Origin: Anodontia alba
Taxonomy: Eukaryota > Mollusca > Bivalvia > Lucinida > Lucinidae
Length of the DNA: 64,000 bases
Direction: 5' to 3'
Assembly (NCBI GenBank): GCA_964016985.1
Contig: OZ024833.1
Coordinates: 58,541,463-58,605,462, forward strand
Shown here in pieces: positions 30,607 to 41,234 of the stretch (positions within the stretch are counted from its first letter, which is position 1; each line of letters begins with the position of its first letter). Made by a program: the position numbers and the translations under genes. Under the pieces are notes generated by a model. That model made no database searches and was not told the origin of the DNA. It saw nothing but the letters and a program-made list of their open reading frames with translations.

Positions 30607-30978
30607 TGTGAAAACAGAGTTCTGCTTAAAGATGCTTGAGTGTGTGAGTGATGTTACAGTTTTCATTATTCCTCATGAACAGACACAATAATAAAAGTCT
30701 GCTATTTTCTGATTTTGATTTGCTCTGAATTTCCAAAGAATCCCTACTTTGGAATATTTTGTGATCACAGCAGCTGTTATTAACCAGCTAATCAGATAGA
30801 GATAGCTTGATCCAGGTTGTTGATACAAATTCACATATTTAATGACAAACAGTGCAGACCCAGTTCAGTTAGCTTCTGAAGAATTTGATTGTGTTGGGGT
30901 ATAACGACATGTCAACTCTTGTGTGTCATTTTATGTCCTCTCCCAGGGAAAGGGAGACAAGAGATGGAAGAGATAGTA

Positions 30979-32238
30979 CAGGTCAGTCCCGTTATTACGC
31001 GCTGGTCGGGATGCACAAATCCAGACCGCGATATATACGAGGCGCGTAGTAAGTTCGGAGCCGACTGATCAGACTTTATACATGTTGACATTTGTATGGG
31101 ACACACGAATATACATGTATGGAGGGATTTATGAATGAAAACAATGATATTTCATGTGTTATTTATATAAATAAACGAATGAGTACTAACGTTGTATGTT
31201 TTGTCTTTTTTACACCCTCTGATGTACTTTTTCTGCAATATATACGCTAAATACTTTATTTACGTTTCCATTTTGTGGCTCGATCCGCCATATTTGCCGG
31301 TGTTGTAATACAGACGGTGTTGAAGTGCGGTGTAAGTCACATAAAAAGTCCGGTATCAATACCGGTCTCCGCGAGCATAGCGAAGTATTTTAGTCCAGTA
31401 AAAGAAATCTTATTAATAAAACGGCAGAAATCGTTAAGTTTTTTAATCTTTCTGCTTGTATAGAATAGAACGAAAGCTCAAAGAAAAAAAATGACTAAAA
31501 CCAAAGCAATTGATTTCCAACAAAGTGCCATGCCATGTTCAATGACCTCAAGTTTTTCTTTAACCGTGGAGGCTTTTCGTTTTCTTCTTTGGTTTTCCAT
31601 TTTAATCAGTGTTAATCTGATAGCAGAATGAACTTTTTCAAGACAACAATGAGTGCCGGACAAATTTCACAGTTACACGCTCTACTACCTGACCGCATGC
31701 GCAGTAAACGACGTCCAGTGATCCGCGTCGCTGATTGGATGAATATCTAATTAGGTCGGCAAGGCGGCCATATCAAACTGGAAAATTCGGTGTCTTTCAA
31801 GTATTTACAAATTAATTATGGATAACTGAGGTCATTTTCCCATTCTTTAGATACGGGATAAGCCATTTCTTGATAGATATGTTTGTATCGTTTAAAAGTT
31901 AAATGAAGTTTTAATTGGCAAAAGTTCGTCTTCTTAAAATAAACATCAAAGGGTCAATTACGGTCATTACGCACGTACACAAACAAAAATACAACAGAGA
32001 CAATACATTGATTAGCTTTATTCTTTCAAAATCATTTTTTTTTTTATTTACATGTACAACAGCAGTAAATTTCTTTTTCTGCAGATCGAAGCTCTGAAAA
32101 ACAAAAAACACATTTTGTTATTTTGACCTAGAGGATGGGGAAACTGGGACCCTTCGAAAAAATTTTGGGAGGCATGACGTCCCCGCGTTATATCCGTATT
32201 CGCGCACTAACGACGCGAGTACTAACGGGACTGACCTG
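30979..32238 (-). mobile_element. Tigger/pogo-like DNA transposon, internally deleted
   Basis: TA target sites at 30977-30978 and 32239-32240. Ends CAGGTCAGTCCCGTTATTAC and, inverted, CAGGTCAGTCCCGTTAGTAC. A minus-strand transposase N-terminus stub lies at 31478-31600, so the element is a non-autonomous derivative of 1260 bp. Its CpG-rich tips (ACGCGC, GCGCACTAACGACGCG) stand out from the AT-rich surroundings. Confidence 0.8.
31478..31600 (-). pseudogene. Transposase N-terminal stub (CENP-B/pogo-type DNA-binding start)
   Basis: MENQRRKRKASTVKEKLEVI then EHG resembles the start of the CENP-B/Tigger DNA-binding domain (basic run, then KLEVIE helix). Similarity stops after EHG, and the frame ends 20 codons later. 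The rest of the transposase is absent. Confidence 0.65.
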
Positions 32239-32240
32239 TA

Positions 32241-32550
32241 TTTGTTTGTGTTGAGGTTTTACTGCCCAGTCAACCCAATGGGGTCATATGGAGCGTGGTC
32301 AGTTTACCTAACCACATGTTTACTGGACAGGCTTAGTCCTCTAAGCGGTTAACTAGTATTGTGCACATTCTTTCGCCAGAAACTGACAACTGCCCTTCTT
32401 GAATCAGCAGAAGGACGAGAATGACCGTAGAAAATATTTCATGATCAATCTTCATGAAAGAATGTTGCTGACCTCAGTGGGGGTTGAACCCGCGACCTCC
32501 TGGTCTCCAGTCGGACGGCGTATCCAACTGAGTCACTGAGGCCGGCCATA
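32241..32550 (-). mobile_element. S1 tRNA-derived SINE, full length
   Basis: Target duplication GAAGAGATAGTA (30967-30978 and 32551-32562) spans the Tigger element, so Tigger entered the TA at the SINE's own tail junction. Box B (GGGTTCAACCCCC) and box A (TGACTCAGTTGGAT) read on the minus strand; the tail is GTAAAACCTCAACACAAAC-like. Confidence 0.85.
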
Positions 32551-32634
32551 GAAGAGATAGTAGAGGAGATGAAAGAGGGGGACAGGGAAGAAAGAGGAAC
32601 AGGAATGAAAGTGAAGAAACAGAAGAAATAAAAA

Positions 32635-34546
32635 CTAGAGCTGGTGTTTGTAAAACACTATGCCCCCAACTGCCTGACTCTAACACTACTTGACTCCAAC
32701 ACTGCTTGCCCATGACAGTAACAACAGTACAAATATATGATTTCAATGTTATTTTATCAAAGGGAAATAACTCTAAAATAGGAGACAATTGGGATAAGAA
32801 AAAAATACGGGTCACCTATTTTTTCATGAGGAATCAAAATATGAAATTTCAAAACATTAGCATACATGGTTCTAAACTTATGCTATACACAATAAAGCAA
32901 CGACATTAAATGGCCAGAAATTGCGAAGGGCCATAACTCCAACATTTCATTTAATTGGTTCAAAATTTAATAAGGTGATCTCCTCCTCAATCCCAATCAG
33001 TATACCAAATATCATGGCTCTGGCTTAAATACTTTTTGAGATATCTTGCTGACAAGGTCAACAGGCCTAGAACTACAAAGGTCCATAACTACATCAATTT
33101 TTTCATAGAATTCCCTAAAAACAAATCAGGTAATCTCCACATCATCCCCAATCAGCATATAATATTTCAAGACCCTAGTTTAAGTACTTTTTGAGACATC
33201 TTGCTGACAAGGTCAAAATGTGCAGAACTGCAAGAGGCCGTAACTTTATCAATATTTTCACGGAATTCTCTCAAAATATAATCAGGTAATTTACACATTA
33301 TTCCCACTTACTATATCGAATTTCAAGAACCCAGCTTAAATACTTTTCAAGATATCTTGCTCACAAGATTTAATTCTGATTTTTTTCAAAGGGGCATAAC
33401 TCTAAACAAACATGCTAGACAAGAAAAAAAAATACGGGTCAGCTATTTTTTCATTGGGAACCAAAATATAAAATTTCAAAACCCTAGTATGCAAGGTTCT
33501 TAAGATATGACATGCACAAAAAAGCTTGACAAATGGACAAACAGACGGATGGACAAATGAAGGCAAAATAATATGCCCCATCAATCAGGTTGTCTACTCA
33601 CCACTACCAGTCTATTCATCAAGTTTCAAGGCTCTAGCTTCAATAGTTTTTTAGATATTTTGCTGACAAATTAAAAATGCCCAAAATTACAAAGGGCCAG
33701 AACTCATGAAGTATTTTTCAGAATTTCTTCAAAAGTTAATCAGGTCATCTACTCATCACTACAAATTGATTTACTAAGTTTCAAGGCTCAAGCTCTAACA
33801 GATTTTGAGATATTTTGCTGACAAGGTAAAAATGCCCAAAATTACAAAGGGCCAGAACTCATGAAGTATTTTTCAGAATTTCTTCAAAAGTTAATCAGGT
33901 CATCTACTCATCACTACAAATTGATTTACTAAGTTTCAAGGCTCAAGCTCTAACAGATTTTGAGATATTTTGCTGACAAGGTAAAAATGCCCAAAATTAC
34001 AAAGGGCCATAACTCAAGAAGTACTTTTCAAAATTTCTTCAAAAGTTAATCAGATCATCTACTCATCACTACCAGTCTATTCATCAAGTTTCAAGGCTCT
34101 AGCTCCAACGGTTTTTGAGATATTTTGCTGACAAGGTAAAAATGCCCAAAATTACAAAGGGCCATAACTCAAGAAGTATTTTTCAAAATTTCTTCAAAAG
34201 TTAATCAAGTTGTCTACTCATCACTACCAGTCTATTTATCAAGTTTCAAGGCTCTAGCTTCAATAGTTTTTGAGATATTTTGCTGACAAGATTGCATTCA
34301 TATTTTTTCAAAGGGCCATAACTCAGAAAAGGGGCATAATCCTGTCAAGAAAAAAATATGTGTCAGCTATTTTTTCATGAGGAATCCATATAAGAAATTT
34401 CAAAACAGTAGCATTCACGGTTCTAAAGTTATGCTATGCATCAAAAAGCGTGACGAACGGACGGATGGACGGACGAACGAACAACCCAGAAGCAATATGC
34501 ACCCCCCCCCCCCCCCCGCAACAACTTCTTTGAAGTTGGGGGCATA
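32635..34546 (+). mobile_element. Pearl-like element with ~155-bp core repeats
   Basis: Starts CTAGAGCTGGTGTTTGTAAA with a TGTTTGTAAAACA hairpin and ATGCCCCCAACTGCC. About nine core units contain GGGCCATAACTCAAGAAGTA and TTTTGAGATATTTTGCTGAC. A GGACGGATGGAC microsatellite and a 17-C run (34502-34518) follow. The 3' hairpin is CAACTTCTTTGAAGTTG with GGGGGCATAA. Two units (33677-33829, 33838-33990) are virtually identical. Confidence 0.75.
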
Positions 34547-34789
34547 AAAGTTCCCCCTCTACCCTTACCTGCTACAAGGATAGCAGGCCTTGCCCAACTG
34601 GAAGCCAATATCATTTGGATGCCCCGTTGATGGAAGATACCCGACACCTTCGCCACACCCAACCACCCATGGCTTCTGAAGAAGCCAACGGATCTGGATC
34701 TACAAGGTTTGTAAAGGCAACGTATTATGGTTTCACATTGGACATCTGTGTGTCCATCCATCAGTTTGTCTGTCATTTTCCTTTCTGGA

Positions 34790-35110
34790 CGATAACTTGA
34801 GTAAATATCAATGTGTTTTCACTAAACTTGGTATGTGTATTGATATTGTGCAGATCTGGTTTGGGATTGTTAATGTGCAAATTTCTTCAATTTTTGACAG
34901 AGTTATCTGCCTGCCACACATTGGTATTTTCGTTTCCCGACAAAAACTTGAGATAATATCAATGGATTTTCACTGAACTCGACATGTACATTGATACTGT
35001 GGAGATCCGGTTTGGGATTGCTGATGGGAAATTTCGTCAATTTATGACAGAGTCATCTGCCTGCCACACGTCTGTATTTTCATTTCAGTAAATCTCAATG
35101 GATTTTCACC
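34790..35110. repeat. Two-to-three-copy ~150-bp tandem repeat
   Basis: AATATCAATG(G/T)(A/G)TTTTCAC recurs at 34804, 34957 and 35094; GATCTGGTTTGGGATTG recurs at 34854 and 35006; GACAGAGT(T/C)ATCTGCCTGCC recurs at 34898 and 35046. Confidence 0.7.
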
Positions 35111-35529
35111 AAACTTGATATGTGCATTGATATGGAGTTCTACAATGTTTGCCATTCTATTACATATTTTAAGAAGCAACTGCATAAAAAGCCAAATTTG
35201 GGCAGAAATTATTCCATAATAGCGATTGAACAAATCAAAATCAGAAAATAGCGGACCCAGTTTAATAAGTCTGTTAATGAAAATGCAACATTCTTCACAT
35301 CCCCAAGCAGCTTTGAGAAGAATTCTATTTTCACGTATCATGTATGTGCCCAATAGTCCCCAAAGGGCAGAAAATTTAAAAATATCCACACTATTCTGAA
35401 GTACTGTGCAACAGTTTATGGCCGCCACACAAGTACTTAACCTTAGTCCTGCTGAACCTGCCACTGTCTGTAAGCAAGCTGTGGAAAGAAATTTTACACC
35501 CTAACAAAATATCAACCACATGTACTTAC
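35111..35529. other. Intron, no gene recognised
   Basis: A 140-codon minus-strand open frame (35042-35464) has no recognisable domain and overlaps the tandem repeat at its end. The upstream side reads GGACTAAGGTTAAGTACTTG. I do not call it a gene. Confidence 0.4.
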
Positions 35530-35575
35530 CTCTCCAGTCTATAGCACCAGGAGAACCTAAAATAAGTCGTCTCTC
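35530..35575 (-). CDS. Integrin alpha, 46-bp exon of blade 3
   Basis: ERRLILGSPGAIDWRG matches the blade 3 strand seen in other alphas as a hydrophobic run, a G-x-P-G turn and a W-x-G. The acceptor is CTGTTTCAG and the donor is AGAG|GTAAGT. It starts in phase 0 and gives one base to the next exon. No I domain is inserted here. Confidence 0.9.
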
Positions 35576-35825
35576 CTGAAACAGCCAATGAAAATCCAGT
35601 TAACTCATGAGTAAACAAAAGCTGATGAGTATTCATTATTATTCATAGGTGAACATCCATATATTAAAGGGAGGAACTAAATAAGCTCTTATGCTTTCGT
35701 TCTAATTCTATTATTGTACTTTTGCATGTGTTGTATATGTAAACATTTTGGAAATAAATATGTATAAACCAAAGGGAGTTTTCTGAAGATCTTTTGCACC
35801 AAAACATATTCGAAGGGTACTCAAA

Positions 35826-36046
35826 GAGTACTTTAATAACCCTACATATTGGGACAGACAGACCTTTGCAAACAATGCAGACCCAGATCAGATGCTGCAT
35901 TCTGCAGCATCTGATCAGGGTCTCCACTGTTTGCCATACATACAGCAATATTTTAGACACATCAAGAGGAAGTAGAATGGAGTGTTTCAAATTTTAGGAC
36001 AAATATGGTAAGTAGATAAGATGTCCCAATACTTAGGGTAAATCTT
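35826..36046. repeat. M4-D MITE
   Basis: TAACCCTACATATTGGGACA left, GTCCCAATACTTAGGGTA right. Centre GATGCTGCATTCTGCAGCAT C, perfectly inverted. Confidence 0.7.
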
Positions 36047-36233
36047 GGTGATCTTTCTTTATAGTGTGTCATTATTTGGCAGATATTTAACTACAAGTTT
36101 TTTCAGTTTGTTTTTTTTTCTAATAATTTTGAAAATAAACTAGAAGCCCAAGTGGGCCAGAAATCGCACACCTGGATTAGGCTGATAATGATATGTTACA
36201 CTGTGCCATTGTGGCTATCTTGGCTATCAGATC

Positions 36234-36478
36234 AGGGTCCAGTTGTTCAAAGCATCGTTAGCTTAACAAGCTCATTAAGGGTCATTTCGTTAACTGTTTT
36301 AGCGGATTCAATATACAATATTCTGATATTTTTTGCTGAAAAAATGTGAGTAGCTTTTGCACTGCAAAAGCTACTCACATTTTTCAGCAAAAAATTTCAG
36401 CATATTTGCGTGTCACTCGAAGAAAATTTTAATGAATCGTTAACTAACGACATCATTAGTTTTGAACAACTGGACCCA
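36234..36478. repeat. M1 palindromic MITE
   Basis: AGGGTCCAGTTGTTCAAAGC to GTTTTGAACAACTGGACCC; both ends carry the same GGACCC variant, so the arms have changed in parallel. Confidence 0.8.
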
Positions 36479-36489
36479 GACTGCCTTTA

Positions 36490-37540
36490 GCAATCCAGAA
36501 TCTGATGTTGTTTAAAGAGTTTCAAGACTGCCACCATGGCTGCCATCCTGGATATTGGAACTGAACGATTTAGCAATTCTGAATCTCCATGTCACCCCGA
36601 TGCCTCCCATTAAGTTTCTGCTCAATCTGTCTTATTGTTTGGGAGAAGATTGGGTTTGAAGAATTTCAAGATGGCAGCTATCTTGGACATTGGAATAGAA
36701 CCATTTTAGCAATTCTAATTTCCATAACACCCAAATGCCTCCCATCATGTTTAAGCTCAATCAGACTTACCGTTCAGGAGCAGATTTGATCTGAAGATTT
36801 TCAAGGTGGCTGCCATGGTCCAGTGGTTTCTGATGAGAATTTTTAAAGTTTAAAAAAGCCCCACACTCTGGCGTTCATGTTTTTTTGAAGAATCATGATA
36901 GCTTGAACAATCTTGGAAGAGGGTCACCAAAGAAACATTTCTGCCAGATTATATTGAAATCGGTCCAGTGATTTCTCTCAAGAAGATTTTTTAAGTTTTC
37001 TATATAAATATATAAGGAAAATAAGTTCCGTCCCCTGGCTGCCAGGTCTTTTGACAAACCATGACGGCTTGAATAATCTTGAAAGAGGGTCAGAAAAGAA
37101 ATTATAGTGAAATCGGTACAGTAGTTTCTGACAAGAAGATTTTTATATAAGATATATAGGGAAAATAAGCCCTGCCCCATGGTGGCCATATTTTTTGACT
37201 AATCTTCATGGCTTGAACAATCTTGGTAGAGGATCACTAAAGTGACATTTCTGCCAAATTATATTGAAATCGGTCATGGTTTTTGACAAGAAGATTTTTA
37301 AAGTTTTTTCCTTTGGTTGTCATGGCAACCAGAATTCTGCATGGATTCCAAATCATTGATTGAACAATTTCAGTCAGTATCACCCAAGGATCAATCCTAT
37401 GAAATTTAGTTAAAATTGGTCCAGTGGTTTAAGAGGAGATGCTGTTTAAAGAAATTGGAAACGGACGGACTGACATCCAGACGACAAAGACAAAGGACGG
37501 TGAATGATCACAACTGTTCACATCGGCTCAGGTGAGCTAA
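36490..37540 (+). mobile_element. Pearl-like element, 5' truncated, mixed core repeats
   Basis: 36490-36810 holds two ~165-bp units (AGCAATCCAGAATCTGATG / AGCAATTCTGAATCTCCATG; ATGCCTCCCATTAAGTTTC). From 36812 the core is the same unit type as 7806-10974 (CGGTCCAGTGATTTCT). A short GGACGGACTGAC microsatellite precedes the 3' end TCGGCTCAGGTGAGCTAATAA. Confidence 0.65.
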
Positions 37541-37668
37541 TAAAATGCTCTGTGCAATGAAGCATCATACAGTTATGAGCTGAATTCCGCCTCTAGCTGG
37601 ATTCGAACCCAGGACCTTGTGATCAGAAGCTAGAAGTGCTAGCCTCTCGGCTACTTAGACACTTCTGT
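37541..37668 (-). mobile_element. S6 tRNA-derived SINE fragment
   Basis: Minus-strand head with AGCCGAGAGGCTAGCACTTC (box A region) and GGTTCGAATCC (box B). The neighbouring GTGCAATGAAGCATCATACA also occurs in the S6 copy at 20220. It resembles a Ser/Leu-type tRNA fold but lacks an acceptor-stem match, so it is not called a tRNA gene. Confidence 0.6.
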
Positions 37669-37742
37669 TTTAAATGAAAGTAAGTTATCCAGAAAGTAAG
37701 TTATCCATAACAATATCTTGATACTTCTGTCTAAAATCTTAC

Positions 37743-37937
37743 ATCAGAAATATAGGCACTAGTCCCTCCTTGGCAGAAAGCATACTCCTTGTGTTCATTC
37801 CTGGTAGAGTAGCCTTTACAGGGACTAATCATGTTGCCCTGGCCTTGTTCTCGGTTAAATTGCAAGTCCTGGCTCATTTGGTAACAGGTTCCAATACCGA
37901 AGTTGTTGTTTGTAGTCTTGTACCTATGCGCACATGC
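37743..37937 (-). CDS. Integrin alpha, blade 2 exon with Cys cluster
   Basis: A 195-bp exon (65 residues) starting ACAHRYKTTNNNFGIGTCYQ and ending TSAYISD. CAHRY is the conserved blade 2 motif that follows V(V/T) in integrin alphas. Four further Cys (GTCY, SPC, AFC) form the disulfide-rich loop. The acceptor is TGATTGCAG; the donor is GAT|GTAAGA. Both ends are phase 0. Confidence 0.93.
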
Positions 37938-37964
37938 CTGCAATCACATTATTACAGTAATTGT

Positions 37965-38172
37965 CCAAAAGTTTCCTACACCAACTTTTATGATAAAATG
38001 GCATACGCAAATAGTGCAGACCCAGATCAGACTACTCCTGATGGAGCAGTCTGATCAGGGTCTACACTGTTTGCCATTCCACCATGTATTTTGTACAAAA
38101 AATCCATAAAAGCGAAAATTAGGGGGAAAAAAGTATGGAATAAAGTATTCTAAATTTAGGTGATTTACTGTA
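37965..38172. repeat. M4-E MITE
   Basis: Centre CAGACTACTCCTGATGGAGC AGTCTG. Right end TATTCTAAATTTAGGTGATTTAC is a variant of the E terminus; CCATTCCACCATGTATTTTG marks the family. Confidence 0.6.
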
Positions 38173-38700
38173 TATAACAAGACTGTAACTGTACTGGGAG
38201 CAACAGTAAAAGCTGTCACAGACTATTCCAAGCAAGCTTAATTAGACTGACTAAGTTCTGTGGGTTAAAATAATAGGCATACCTGGCTTCATGTTTTTAA
38301 AGTACATCATGGGGTGTCCCCTACCACCTGGAGAGGGGACACCCCAACCATATCCTCTCTGGCAACCACAGACAAGAAACTGACTTTGCTGCAGACAGAA
38401 CATAGATTAAACCCTATCTCAGATGTACTGGGTATTATGGTAAAACCAATCTTATGGCAAAGACTCACACCACAAGTCCAGTTCTGTCAATAATGCAACA
38501 CCCAATCCAGGCAGGTTTTCATTACTTGCCTACATCACATAATGTATACAAAGCATGTCAAAGAATGACCAGACTCCACAGATGCACAGGAGAATCTTGC
38601 TTTTTTGTTTTGCATCTGTGAAAAGTAGGATTTCTCATGTTGTGTTCCTGACCCTTGGCTAATCAGACTTCATAAGCTCTAGATAAAAGGGTTATCCAGA
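38173..38700. other. Intron, nothing recognised
   Basis: 38310-38345 has GGGGTGTCCCCTACCACCTG/GAGAGGGGACACCCC, a short local palindrome. Otherwise no exon or repeat family. Confidence 0.4.
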
Positions 38701-38704
38701 TAAA

Positions 38705-38820
38705 TAATTTTACTATTTCTCCATGAAAACATATGTTGTGGGTACTTACAAGAATTGCCTTGATGAGGCACTTCTAATGAGTACCATAACATATGTTTTC
38801 ATGGAAAAATAAGAAAGGTA
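38705..38820. repeat. M2 hairpin MITE
   Basis: ACTATTTCTCCATGAAAACA / GTTTTCATGGAAAAATAAGA outer arms; GTACTTACAAGAATTGCCTT and AGGCACTTCTAATGAGTACC inner arms. Confidence 0.65.
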
Positions 38821-38999
38821 TCAATATCTTTTGGCCGAATATGGTTGTGTTATTTAGAGCTCAAGTGGAGAATGATAGTGGCCAAGAGTGGACCAAAATG
38901 TCAAAGGTTAAAGTTTGGCCAACTGGACAAGTTATCCATACCTGTGGTCAGCCTGATACGGTCAGATCATGTTTTGTTTACCTGAGTCACAAGGGTTAA

Positions 39000-39205
39000 C
39001 GCTTACCATGTTATGGGCAAAGTCAGCAGACGACATTTTGATATATTTTTCTTATTTTATCGTGAAAATAGGATTTGACACTTCATGCAAACTGTCTCCT
39101 TAGTAGAAAATTTGCAAGAAATGTCAAATCCCATTTTCTAGGAAAAATTAGAAAAAAATATTTCAAAATGATATCTGCTGAAATTTTTACTCAGCATGCA
39201 ATGTG
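39000..39205. repeat. M3 MITE with TTAA target duplication
   Basis: TTAA at 38996-38999 and 39206-39209. Begins CGCTTACCATGTTATGGGCA and ends TCAGCATGCAATGTG. Confidence 0.7.
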
Positions 39206-39295
39206 TTAATCTTTACTCTGCTGCAGACGACAAACAGTATTTGTTGTGGTTTTGCAGTTGATAAAACATGGCATATGATTTAGATTATCTCTTAA

Positions 39296-39505
39296 ACCAT
39301 TAGGTGTCCTTCAAAATTACTGCAGATGACGTTCAAAAAAAAAAATTTTTTTATCTTTTTATTTTCACAGAAAAGAAGGCTTGATATTTCATGCAAATTG
39401 TCTGCCTAACGTACAATTCACATAAAACCAAACCCTATTTTCTTTGAAAAATGAAGACAAAATATTTCAGGAAGTCATCTATCGCTGTTGTGATAGGCAC
39501 TTAAA
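39296..39505. repeat. M3 MITE, decayed
   Basis: AAACCATTAGGTGTCCTTCA start; core GGCTTGATATTTCATGCAAA with ...CACATAAAACCAAACCC; ATTTCAGGAAGTCATCTATC marks the right half. Confidence 0.5.
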
Positions 39506-39673
39506 AAGTTGAGAGATATTCAAATGCCACACATTTAAGTCCTATTTTCATAAAAAAATAAAATCTAAAAAGTTTTAAATGATATCTGCTATGGTAGTTG
39601 TCTGCTGCAGGGTCAAGGAAAATGTATACAAGATACCCACAGTCACTACTGCTATAAGAATACTGAAACTTAA

Positions 39674-40293
39674 CCCTTATCTTGCCTTTCGCGACAATAG
39701 TCGCGCTGGGGGGGGTCTGTCAACTCAAAAGCCTGTCATACTTACAATATACCACATGCAACCATTCAGAGCAAGTGTTCTCATACAGGAGTGAACCTAC
39801 TTTCATACAAACACGCCACTTTTCATTAGATAGTCAGGTGCTGGATTTTACCCACACTAAAAAAGACCGAGAATACCAAATTTCAAGCTGCCATTAATTT
39901 CAGCACTCACTTCAACAAATTGATCAGGCTTTTCTGGAAAAAAAAGCCCATAACACCTGAATCATTTCCAGTGAGGAAGAAGTAGGAATAACAGTAGAAC
40001 CTATGTATGTCACTCGTTTCATTCGCAATAGTACACAGTAGGCGCTGGGCTCTTGTAATTTTTTTTTTTTTTTTTTTTTAAGTGTCTTAAACGGTTCCCG
40101 GTTTACACATGACTGTCACGTGACTTTCTAGTCACGTGACCATCCTTTCTCCGGTAAAATGGCCACCTAGGATCGGCAAATTATACATGAAAATTTCATG
40201 AAAATCGAGGTAAAATTCAGGGGGTAATGACTTCTCAAGTAGAGGTACCCCCTCTTACAGGCCTGATTCATTTTATTTCCGGCAAGAGAAGGG
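39674..40293. mobile_element. piggyBac-like 620-bp non-autonomous element, copy 1
   Basis: TTAA at 39670-39673 and 40294-40297; ends CCCTTATCTTGCC and GGCAAGAGAAGGG. Contains a poly-T run (40058-40079) and a GTCACGTGAC-centred palindrome. Near-identical copies lie at 48592-49202 and 62150-62760. No coding capacity. Confidence 0.8.
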
Positions 40294-40307
40294 TTAAAAT
40301 AATATTA

Positions 40308-40518
40308 AACCTTTACCACTCTATGGGCAAATTCAGCAGATGACAAATTGATAGTATTTGTTTTTATTATTTTCCACAGAAAATAGGCTCTGACATTTCA
40401 TACAAATTGTCTCAATTGGAGGCAATTTGCATGAAATGTCAAAACCAGTTTTCTGGGAAAAATAAAAAAAATATTTCAATATGTTGTCTGCTGAAAATTT
40501 TACCCGGCATGCTATTAA
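40308..40518. repeat. M3 hairpin MITE
   Basis: CTTTACCACTCTATGGGCAA to TTTACCCGGCATGCTATTAA; core GTCTCAATTGGAGGCAATTT between CATACAAATT and TTTGCATGAAATG. Confidence 0.7.
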
Positions 40519-40647
40519 AACTTAAAATGCCCAGCTTCAAGCTTTTGTACAAGTTTAGGACTCATACGAAACCTAAATGGTTCATGTACACAAAGTTTCC
40601 TTTTAGATTGGACCCCTAATCAGGAGCCAGAAACAACTGTCCTTTAA

Positions 40648-40885
40648 CCCTTAAAATGCCAAGAAAACCGGCATCTGAAAATGTCGTCTGTTTATGTCGT
40701 CTGCTGAATACTCTTGCAAACTTTTCAAACCTATTTTTGCATACAGGTAAACAGTGTGGACCCAGATCAGACTGCTCCTAGAGGAGCAGTCTGATCTGGG
40801 TCCACACTGTTTGCAAAAATGACTTTTAAAATCACAAGCAGATGACAAAGCAGATGACAATTGTTGTGAAGGGGCAGTTGAAGGG
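40648..40885. mobile_element. M4-A MITE with TTAA target duplication
   Basis: TTAA at 40644-40647 and 40886-40889. CCCTTAAAATGCCAAGAAAA to GGGGCAGTTGAAGGG. Centre GACTGCTCCTAGAGGAGCAG TC is perfect. Confidence 0.75.
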
Positions 40886-41234
40886 TTAAATTACAACAGT
40901 ACTTTGGGGTTGGCATGAAAAACAGACGGCTGGCTGGCCGGATTAGCAGAAACCAGTACATTTTTTTATCATGGCAATATGGTCTGCACCATGTGAAAAC
41001 ATATGTTAAGGCATATGCATATCAGCCTGTGCATCCACACAGTCTGATCAGGACCTTCACTGTCCCCTAACAGAATCACTGGACACTATGTCTCAATGAA
41101 GAGCAAAATTAATGCCCAGATGAGATTTTGTGCATCTGTGGGCTGAATCTGAATCTGTGCATTTTGTGCATGTTTGAAGACACATTTTTGCTTGGTGCAG
41201 GCCCATGGGATGTCAGGAGAATGGCAAAAGCCCA

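Larger units (their letters stand above)
30888..34672 (-). mobile_element. S2-type SINE split by three nested insertions
   Basis: Begins GATTGTGTTGGGGTATAACG and ends CACCTTCGCCACACCCAACC. Interior breaks: Tigger-like DNA element (30979-32238), S1 SINE (32241-32550) and pearl-like element (32635-34546). Removing all three restores a collinear S2 SINE. Confidence 0.8.

Noticed and set aside
35042..35464. 140-codon minus-strand frame
   Set aside because: No recognisable domain, overlaps a tandem repeat, and the adjoining integrin exons join perfectly without it.
37770..38109. Peptides of the type NSADPDQTAPDGAV in several frames
   Set aside because: They arise from reading through the M4 hairpin core, which recurs about 20 times; not genes.
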